A stretch of DNA of 26,064 bases, taken from the NCBI GenBank assembly GCA_964389375.1, contig CAYMDP010000040.1, positions 1 to 26,064 on the forward strand, written 5' to 3'. This DNA is from CAYMDP01 sp964389375. GTDB lineage: Bacteria > Bdellovibrionota > Bdellovibrionia > Bdellovibrionales > UBA1609. Positions 1 through 5,019 of this stretch are shown one piece after another. The position numbers and the translations under genes were made by a program. The notes under the pieces are model-generated. The model saw only the letters and a list, made by a program, of their open reading frames with translations, made no database searches and was not told the origin of the DNA. Numbering within the stretch: position 1 is the stretch's first letter; every line of letters begins with the position of its first letter.

Positions 1-128
1 CACTCAACCCCTCCGAGCAGATTGGCTACATCACCTCCTGGATGTGCCGAGGGCGCACCAATTCTAGGCCCATCTGCCCCAATCCTAAAGCCCTAGAACC
101 CGGACCCGAACAAAGGCCCAATTTTTAG
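1..128 (+). CDS. possible 3' end of an upstream gene (partial)
   Basis: The third forward frame is open from the left edge to a TAG at 126-128, giving about 41 residues rich in Pro, Arg and Asn with two Cys. No start is visible, so this would be the C-terminal tail of a gene starting outside the window. The first frame is also open for about 31 codons, so the frame choice is uncertain. No domain is recognisable. Confidence 0.3.
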   Translation, partial: LNPSEQIGYITSWMCRGRTNSRPICPNPKALEPGPEQRPNF

Positions 129-206
129 TCTTTCTCCCCTCTGTAGATCCACCAAAAGGCGAACAAGCTGATACACTGATGGTGAGCGAGTCTCTAAAGG
201 GTTTTG

Positions 207-220
207 GTCATTTCAATGAC
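207..220. promoter_or_regulatory. short inverted repeat upstream of the Hsp20-tailed gene
   Basis: GTCATT-TC-AATGAC is a perfect 6-bp inverted repeat with a 2-nt centre, ending 35 bases before the ATG at 256. Its size and place fit a dimeric repressor or activator site in the leader or promoter. No clear -35/-10 pair was identified next to it. Function is inferred only. Confidence 0.3.
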
Positions 221-255
221 TCAAAGTCCTTGATTCCCAGGAGGGGGGTCTTTCG

Positions 256-1809
256 ATGTCTGAAATCCGGTATCAAAATCAACAGCAAAATTCGGATATG
301 TCGGATATTCAAGAGCAGTACCGTTTAAAAAAACAAGCTCTCGTTCAAAAACAAGAAGCTCAACTTAGAAAGCTCAATCAAGATTACCAAGAGAAAAGCC
401 AACACATCAAAGAGCAAGGCGATGCTTCGGTCAATCACACCAGAAAACATACCGAGGCTCAGGTTCAAAAAGCTCGCGAACAGGGCCAACAAAAAGTCAC
501 TTACGAAAAAGAAGCCTTTCGCAGAAACTATGAGTCTCAAAAAAATCAGAATGAATCCTCGATTGAAGGCTTAAACCGCGGCTATGAAGCAAAAAAGAAT
601 CACTTAAACCAAGCCACCCGCGAAACGGATCAAAGAAAGAAAGAGCTGCGCAATCAAGAAAGTGAATACACCGCGCAGCTGATGAAGCAAGAAAATGCTC
701 GGCGCCAACGACTGGACAAGGCTGCAAAAAAAGCCCTTGCCGAGCTTCAAGAAAAAACCGCCGCAGAAGAAGCAAAAATTAAAAATGAACATTCCGTCCA
801 AAGCCGACAACTCTACTTAGACCACCAAAAGAAAATGAAAGAAACCCAGGCTCGACAGAACGAATCTTACGCCCATGTTCAGAAGACCGGACAAGAGCAG
901 TTGATCAAACAAAGAACCAATCAGCAACGCGCCTATGAAGAAGAGCGCATTCGATCTAACCAATCCTTGAATACTTTAAAAACAAGCTATCAATCAGAAA
1001 TGTCCAAAGAGTCCCAAGAAAAAGCGGACCAGTTGGCGGCCTTGAAACAAAAAAATCAAAGCACAATCCAATCTGAGCGCACTCTCGGAACCCAAAAAAT
1101 GGAAGAGACCCGAGGTCACTACGACAGAGAAGTTGCGCGCATTCACAAAACTGGAGACCAAAAAGTCACTCAACAAAAATCTCACTACGAAAATCTTGAA
1201 GGGAAACAAAAGTCGACTTACGAAATTGAGTTAGCAAAACTGAAAGAAGAACACGAAAAAGATCGCGAGATGACTTTCGAAAGACATAAAGCTGAAAAAG
1301 AACGAAACGAAGAGCTATATCGCAAGGAGCTACAAAGTCAAAATCAGGAGTTTCTAGACAGCTTTAATAAAAACTCAAAATTTAATACCGAGACCTTGAT
1401 GAATCAAAGAGAGCGATTGGTCAATCAGCTTGAAAATCAAAAATTGAAAGTCTTTAAACAAATCGGTCAACACACAGAAAAATCAGACGACCCTTTTTAC
1501 CGACTTCACGGAACCGAAGCGCGAATTTTTGAAACGCCAAATTATTATATCGTCGAAGCCGAGGTCCCCGAACACGAGAAAGCCAATGTGGATATTCGAG
1601 TTCGCAATGACAAAGTGATTTTTGCAGGCAAACGCTCCTTCCAAGATGAAGTCCGAGAGGGAGAAGCCCGTCTGGCGACCAATTCCTATCAAACTTTTCG
1701 ACAAGAAATCCCGCTAGAAAAACCTGTCGCGGCTAAGGCCGTTGAGAAGTCCTACGCCGAAGGAACTCTTCGAGTTCGAATTCCAAAAATAGGCGCGGGT
1801 CGAGTTTAA
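256..1809 (+). CDS. long coiled-coil protein with C-terminal Hsp20/alpha-crystallin domain
   Basis: A 517-residue protein with no signal peptide or membrane segment, so probably cytoplasmic. Residues about 13-410 are almost entirely Gln/Lys/Glu/Arg-rich heptad-like sequence, predicted as a very long coiled coil. Residues about 418-510 look like a small heat-shock protein (Hsp20, alpha-crystallin) domain: a stretch with AEVPEHEKANVDIRV, then RNDKVIFAGKR, and near the end GTLRVRIPK, which matches the family's G-x-L-x-[IV]-x-[IV]-P-K signature. Classical Hsp20 proteins are about 150 residues, so this one carries an added rod of about 400 residues. The ATG at 256 follows a strong GGAGGGGGG ribosome site. 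The seen fusion suggests a holdase tethered to, or part of, a filament or scaffold; its partner cannot be told from sequence. Confidence 0.85.
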   Translation: MSEIRYQNQQQNSDMSDIQEQYRLKKQALVQKQEAQLRKLNQDYQEKSQHIKEQGDASVNHTRKHTEAQVQKAREQGQQKVTYEKEAFRRNYESQKNQNESSIEGLNRGYEAKKNHLNQATRETDQRKKELRNQESEYTAQLMKQENARRQRLDKAAKKALAELQEKTAAEEAKIKNEHSVQSRQLYLDHQKKMKETQARQNESYAHVQKTGQEQLIKQRTNQQRAYEEERIRSNQSLNTLKTSYQSEMSKESQEKADQLAALKQKNQSTIQSERTLGTQKMEETRGHYDREVARIHKTGDQKVTQQKSHYENLEGKQKSTYEIELAKLKEEHEKDREMTFERHKAEKERNEELYRKELQSQNQEFLDSFNKNSKFNTETLMNQRERLVNQLENQKLKVFKQIGQHTEKSDDPFYRLHGTEARIFETPNYYIVEAEVPEHEKANVDIRVRNDKVIFAGKRSFQDEVREGEARLATNSYQTFRQEIPLEKPVAAKAVEKSYAEGTLRVRIPKIGAGRV

Positions 1810-1872
1810 TCACAAATAGAGCCCCTCGTTTTTTCATTTTGAGTTGAGGCGAACCGATCAGCACTTAGGAAT

Positions 1873-2035
1873 TCCCTTATCTGCCGATAAAATATCTCGA
1901 AATTTTTAAAGCCTCTTGTGTTGGGCCTCCGCTGAGCCGGAGGCGCTCACCCGAAGGGTGACAGCGGGAAGCAGGAGCTGCGCCCAAAACAAGAGGCTTT
2001 AAAAATTTTGAGATATTTTATCGGCGGATGAGGGA
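1873..2035 (+). repeat. stem-cap inverted repeat element A (163 nt)
   Basis: Arms 1873-1926 and 1982-2035 (54 nt each, no gaps) are inverted copies with 50 of 54 positions matching. Read as + strand RNA, three of the four differences become G-U pairs (1878/2030, 1882/2026, 1899/2009) and only 1920/1988 is a G-A mismatch, which favours a structure formed by the + transcript. The 55-nt cap holds two small hairpins: CCTCCG/CGGAGG (1926-1943) and CACCC-GAA-GGGTG (1948-1960). It also has GAGGCGC (1940-1946) and AAGCAGGAGC (1969-1978), both nearly shared with the element at 3675-3835. It sits between two convergent genes and its right arm includes the last codons of the minus-strand gene. It could act as a two-way terminator, an RNA, or a small mobile repeat. 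Confidence 0.8.
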
Positions 2036-2242
2036 CTGAACTTCCTTCATCATAAAACACATTCGATCATTCAGGTCGGTGAGGGTTTTAATATTTGCAT
2101 GAAGTTGTTCAAGAACATCCACCTGAGACTTACGCTCGGGCATTTCGTGATAGCCTAAGTCAGAAACTTTTCGTCCCAAATCGGTAAGGGCCACCGAAGA
2201 TTCTAACCGTGGCTTTAGCTCTACTTGTTCAACAATCGACAT
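2018..2242 (-). CDS. small hypothetical protein, 74 aa
   Basis: An ATG at 2242 (MSIVEQVELK...) is preceded by AAAGGGAGA at good spacing, so it is preferred over an in-frame ATG 33 nt further upstream. The protein is charged and helical, with likely amphipathic helices from about residue 38 to the end (VLEQLHANIKTLTDLNDRM and following). It has no signal peptide or membrane segment, and no family was recognised. Its last six codons and stop lie inside the right arm of stem-cap element A, so the end of the gene and the arm are the same sequence. It is separated from the metalloprotease gene by about 150 bases and may have its own promoter. Confidence 0.65.
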   Translation of the reverse strand: MSIVEQVELKPRLESSVALTDLGRKVSDLGYHEMPERKSQVDVLEQLHANIKTLTDLNDRMCFMMKEVQSLIRR

Positions 2243-2392
2243 GTCATCTCCCTTTTCTCTCATAATGCTAGCCACACTCTCGCGGTTTCCAAACTTAAAT
2301 TAACTTACAAACACAAAATATTCGATCAACCAGTTCCACAATGGAACTTTTTCATTCCTTAAGAAGCCCAATTGGCCTTAAAGCCTTCAAAA

Positions 2393-3013
2393 TCAGTACT
2401 CACAGCGAAGAGAGTCTAAGTCCGTCTTGTCCAAATCTCGCCGCGCAACGCCGCTTTTCAGTTTGTCATGCATCACACTTTCCAGCGAAGCCACATGGCT
2501 TAAGCCTAGAGCGTGACCTAATTCGTGGATCATCAAACTCTTTAAGTCGACTCCAGAAATACTTTCGGTTTCCAGAGCGGCATGAAAGCTAAAATGAAAG
2601 TTGTTTAACTGAATATCCGCCTCATAGATCTGATCTCCGGTCCAATAGATGGTTGTCCGAGCTTGTTCTTTAGGGCGGCTTTGATCCCAAGTCTTCATCC
2701 AGTAGATGAAAGACCGTCCGTCTTGACGAGGCTGATCCGCACCCGTCACTCCCCAGCCGACAATCTTTAGAAGTTCTTTCCCGCCGATCGCCTGATTCCA
2801 ACTGGCAACCGAAGCCTCAATCGCCGAATAGGCCGATGCTGGCACCGATTGATGAACGTAAATTCTAAGAGGCGTATTCGTATTTAAAGAGACCCTTTGA
2901 AGATCCGAATTCTGAACAAAATTACAGGATTCTTGAGGAGCGAGCTTACGGGCACAGGCTTGGCTGAATGCCGCAATAACAACAAGTATAATGATAAGTC
3001 GCTTACTCTTCAT
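2393..3013 (-). CDS. matrixin-type zinc metalloprotease lipoprotein
   Basis: A 206-residue protein. The N terminus has a Lys/Arg start, a hydrophobic segment and a lipobox ending in FSQAC (Cys20), so it is probably a lipid-anchored envelope protein. The catalytic site is HELGHALGLSH at about 163-173, the full HExxHxxGxxH of metzincins, where three His bind zinc and Glu acts as general base. The SVMH at about 179-182 fits the Met-turn. Size and order match a minimal matrixin (M10) domain without propeptide or hemopexin repeats. The ATG at 3013 follows AAGGAG. A target cannot be named; prey or own envelope proteins and matrix are reasonable guesses. Similar lipoproteins could also be astacin-like, but the Met-turn spacing favours matrixin. 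Confidence 0.88.
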   Translation of the reverse strand: MKSKRLIIILVVIAAFSQACARKLAPQESCNFVQNSDLQRVSLNTNTPLRIYVHQSVPASAYSAIEASVASWNQAIGGKELLKIVGWGVTGADQPRQDGRSFIYWMKTWDQSRPKEQARTTIYWTGDQIYEADIQLNNFHFSFHAALETESISGVDLKSLMIHELGHALGLSHVASLESVMHDKLKSGVARRDLDKTDLDSLRCEY

Positions 3014-3205
3014 GAAGCTGTTCTCCTTAAGCCTTTCCTATCGCAAGAGCGGTGCCCGGCCCGGAAAATCCTGCAATACGCATTAAGTAGCTGAAACTAC
3101 TATATTTTTTAGACCCCCTGGGCTGACTTTAAGCAAAGCCTGCTTTGATCAATCGTCAGATAAAGCAAGGTCCATTTTACGCAGGGACTCAAGGCCCTGA
3201 AATGA

Positions 3206-3454
3206 CTAGGCATTAAACTGTCTCAAAAAGTGACAGGCGAAACTCCCTTTCGCGCAAAGATTGTCATTCGAATTTCGTTTTTTCAGAAAGTCCATAAGTG
3301 AATATTTGAGGGCACATAACCCCCACAAATCGAAAGTGTCTTTTCGCACCACTACTTTTTTTTCAAACCGATTGGCTCCGAGTTCAGCATGAATTGAGGT
3401 TGAGATCGCAAGAAAAAATGTCACCAAAAAGCCTTGAATACCTGTGGCCCACAT
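3206..3454 (-). CDS. possible small secreted protein, 82 aa
   Basis: The first 23 residues (MWATGIQGFLVTFFLAISTS then IHA) resemble a cleavable signal peptide with A-x-A-like end, followed by a basic segment and three Cys (LCAL, NLCAK, FACHF). The ATG at 3454 is preceded by TATAAGGCAAG. This can be read either as a weak AAGG ribosome site or as a -10 box only five bases from the ATG, which would give a leaderless message. No family was recognised. The lack of neighbours and small size leave real doubt. Confidence 0.4.
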   Translation of the reverse strand: MWATGIQGFLVTFFLAISTSIHAELGANRFEKKVVVRKDTFDLWGLCALKYSLMDFLKKRNSNDNLCAKGSFACHFLRQFNA

Positions 3455-3547
3455 CTTGCCTTATAGGTTTTGTAACTCGCCGGCTCCAACCACATTCGTG
3501 GGCACCCAGAGAGCTATTAGTCCACTCACCAAACCCACCAGCCAGGA

Positions 3548-3570
3548 TGGGGAGCAGAAAAAGCTCCCCA
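3548..3570. other. perfect 8-bp hairpin
   Basis: TGGGGAGC and GCTCCCCA flank a 7-nt loop (AGAAAAA). It lies about 95 bases upstream of the possible small secreted ORF. Neither side has a clear T run after the stem, so a terminator is not well supported. It could be part of a leader or small RNA. Confidence 0.5.
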
Positions 3571-3674
3571 CTCCCTCGCCTTGCCATAAGCATCACTAGT
3601 TTTCGCCATTTTTCTATTAGGTTCTAAATTTTTGAATTGGCTTCATTGCCCTTTTAAAGTGTCCGCCGAAGACT

Positions 3675-3835
3675 GGGTTGTATCCTGCAATTTCAAGCCA
3701 CAGATGAGGCAGGGATTTTTGCTTATGGTGAGGCGCGACGACGATGGACTAGCGCAAGCTAATTCAAGGAGGAGCAACGAAGCCATAAGCAAAAATAACA
3801 AGTCAGCTGTGGATTGAAATTGCAGGATACAGCCC
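3675..3835 (+). repeat. stem-cap inverted repeat element B (161 nt)
   Basis: The outer stem pairs 3675-3703 with 3807-3835 (29 positions: 27 Watson-Crick, U-G at 3678/3832, G-A at 3697/3813). After an internal loop of 12 and 11 nt, the inner stem pairs 3716-3728 with 3783-3795 (13 bp, TTTTTGCTTATGG). The cap (3729-3782) holds a TAGC-GCAA-GCTA tetraloop hairpin at 3750-3761, plus GAGGCGC (3730-3736) and AAGGAGGAGC (3766-3775). Total size, layout and these two motifs in the same order match element A, although the stem sequences differ. As in A, the wobble pairs favour the + transcript. The short reading frames that cross it are side effects of the palindrome. Confidence 0.8.
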
Positions 3836-3979
3836 CGTTCCGCAGGTCCGCATGCAGGAACAATCATCCTATTGAAGCCAAAAGCTGGGAACTATTAAAT
3901 TAGCCCCATAAAGGTCGGACCGAGGATGTTCGACGGCTGAGGCGGCCATTTTAAATTGGAAAGACCGAACTGGGAAAAT

Positions 3980-4885
3980 TTAGTGCGAAGCTTTGGCTTT
4001 CAGCTCGTCGTAGACTTGTTGAAGCTCTTCTTCGGTCAACTGATAGTGACGGCCACAAAGCTCGCAGCGCGCATCTGCGACTTCTTTTTTTGAAATCATG
4101 TCGGCGATATCAAGAGGACCTAAAAGACTCAGGGCATTTCGAAATTTATCTTTCGTACAGCGGCAAGAGTACTGAGCCTCAAAGGGGTGCTCAACTTGGG
4201 TGACCTCTAGGCCCCTAAAAAACAAGTCCGCAAGATCCTTAAGGCCTGCCCCTGCGCCCAAAAGCTCGGACAAGGAGCCCGCCCACTTCGCATTTTGCTC
4301 AAGCACCTTGATAATGTCGTCCTTAGACCCAGGCATTAGCTCGATCAATACCCCACCTGCAGCCAAGACCATCCCGTAAGGGTTCACCTTAACGCCTAGG
4401 CCCACTACGGAGGGCACTTGGTGGGACTGATGGTAATAGTAGGCTAAATCTTCAGCAACTTCGCCTGAATGAATCTCTACGCTTCCTCTTTGAGGGACGA
4501 CTTGATTGGGAAGAGTCCGAACCACACTTAAAGTTCCTTTCCCGATTCCTTTAGACAGGTTTAGGGGGTCATCTCCTTCACCTAAAACCAATTGAGGGTT
4601 CGGGGTGTAACCTCGAACCGCGCCTTCGTAGGTGGCTTCTGCAAAAAACATCTCTAAGGGGCCATCGCCTTTAAAATAAATGCTGACCATTTGGTTGTCT
4701 TTAAGGTGCGAGGCCATCAAAAGAGCTCCGACCATGGCCCTTCCCACCGCATTTGTCGCTAGGGGGTAGGTATTCTGTAGGCTTTGCATCTCTTGAACCA
4801 CGCGAGTGCCGTTGACCAGACTTGCCCGAAAGCTAAGGTCATTTGATATGTATTTGTGAATACTTGGATTTTCAGCTTTCGCCAT
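3980..4885 (-). CDS. hslO: Hsp33 redox-activated holdase chaperone
   Basis: A 301-residue protein of usual Hsp33 length. The C-terminal redox switch is clear: CRC at 241-243 and CELC at 274-277, that is CxC-X30-CxxC, the four Cys that bind zinc when reduced and form disulfides under oxidative stress. The N-terminal core includes the family-like segments AVGRAMVGALLMA and GDGPLEMFFAEA. In the cytoplasm Hsp33 binds unfolding proteins during oxidative or heat stress and passes them to DnaK. The ATG at 4885 follows GCGGGGGCTT. It is divergent from the PutA-like gene, with 134 bases between the starts. Confidence 0.95.
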   Translation of the reverse strand: MAKAENPSIHKYISNDLSFRASLVNGTRVVQEMQSLQNTYPLATNAVGRAMVGALLMASHLKDNQMVSIYFKGDGPLEMFFAEATYEGAVRGYTPNPQLVLGEGDDPLNLSKGIGKGTLSVVRTLPNQVVPQRGSVEIHSGEVAEDLAYYYHQSHQVPSVVGLGVKVNPYGMVLAAGGVLIELMPGSKDDIIKVLEQNAKWAGSLSELLGAGAGLKDLADLFFRGLEVTQVEHPFEAQYSCRCTKDKFRNALSLLGPLDIADMISKKEVADARCELCGRHYQLTEEELQQVYDELKAKASH

Positions 4886-4916
4886 AAGCCCCCGCGGCCG
4901 ACTCAGGTTTAGATCT

Positions 4917-4945
4917 TACATAACCCCTTTGAGGGGGATTGTAAA
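4917..4945 (-). promoter_or_regulatory. candidate hslO promoter with inverted repeat in the spacer
   Basis: On the minus strand TTTACA (4945-4940) and TATGTA (4922-4917) are 17 bases apart, which puts transcription start near 4910, about 25 bases before the hslO ATG. The spacer contains CCCC-TTTGA-GGGG (plus-strand reading), a possible operator. The -10 match is weak, so this is tentative. Confidence 0.4.
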
Positions 4946-4969
4946 TCACTGAAATGGGTCAGGAAAAAC

Positions 4970-4999
4970 TTGATTTTGGGTCGGCACAAAGAAGATACT
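4970..4999 (+). promoter_or_regulatory. candidate sigma70-type promoter of the PutA-like gene
   Basis: TTGATT (4970-4975) and GATACT (4994-4999) are separated by 18 bases, each matching four of six consensus positions. Start would be near 5006, leaving a short leader that carries GGAGGG (5010-5015) before the ATG at 5020. Confidence 0.45.
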
Positions 5000-5019
5000 G
5001 CGCGCCTCCGGAGGGATAG

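Larger units (their letters stand above)
3014..3979. other. long, mostly non-coding stretch
   Basis: These 966 bases hold no large gene. They contain a possible small secreted ORF (3206-3454, minus), a perfect 8-bp hairpin (3548-3570) and the stem-cap element B (3675-3835). In 3014-3205 I see only a weak 5-bp hairpin near 3089-3105 followed by a T-rich run, with no gene to terminate on that strand. In 3836-3979 I see nothing. Confidence 0.6.

Noticed and set aside
1771..1800. GTTCGAATTCC resembling a tRNA T-loop
   Set aside because: It lies inside the Hsp20-domain coding region and no cloverleaf can be drawn around it.
3661..3840. c-di-GMP-I riboswitch for element B, suggested by GCAA and ACGAAGCC
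   Set aside because: The order and core bases of that riboswitch do not match, and the long outer stem is not part of it.
3632..3867. Short frames on both strands across element B (61 and 74 codons)
   Set aside because: They are produced by the palindrome, have no ribosome site or recognisable domain, and cross the structured cap.
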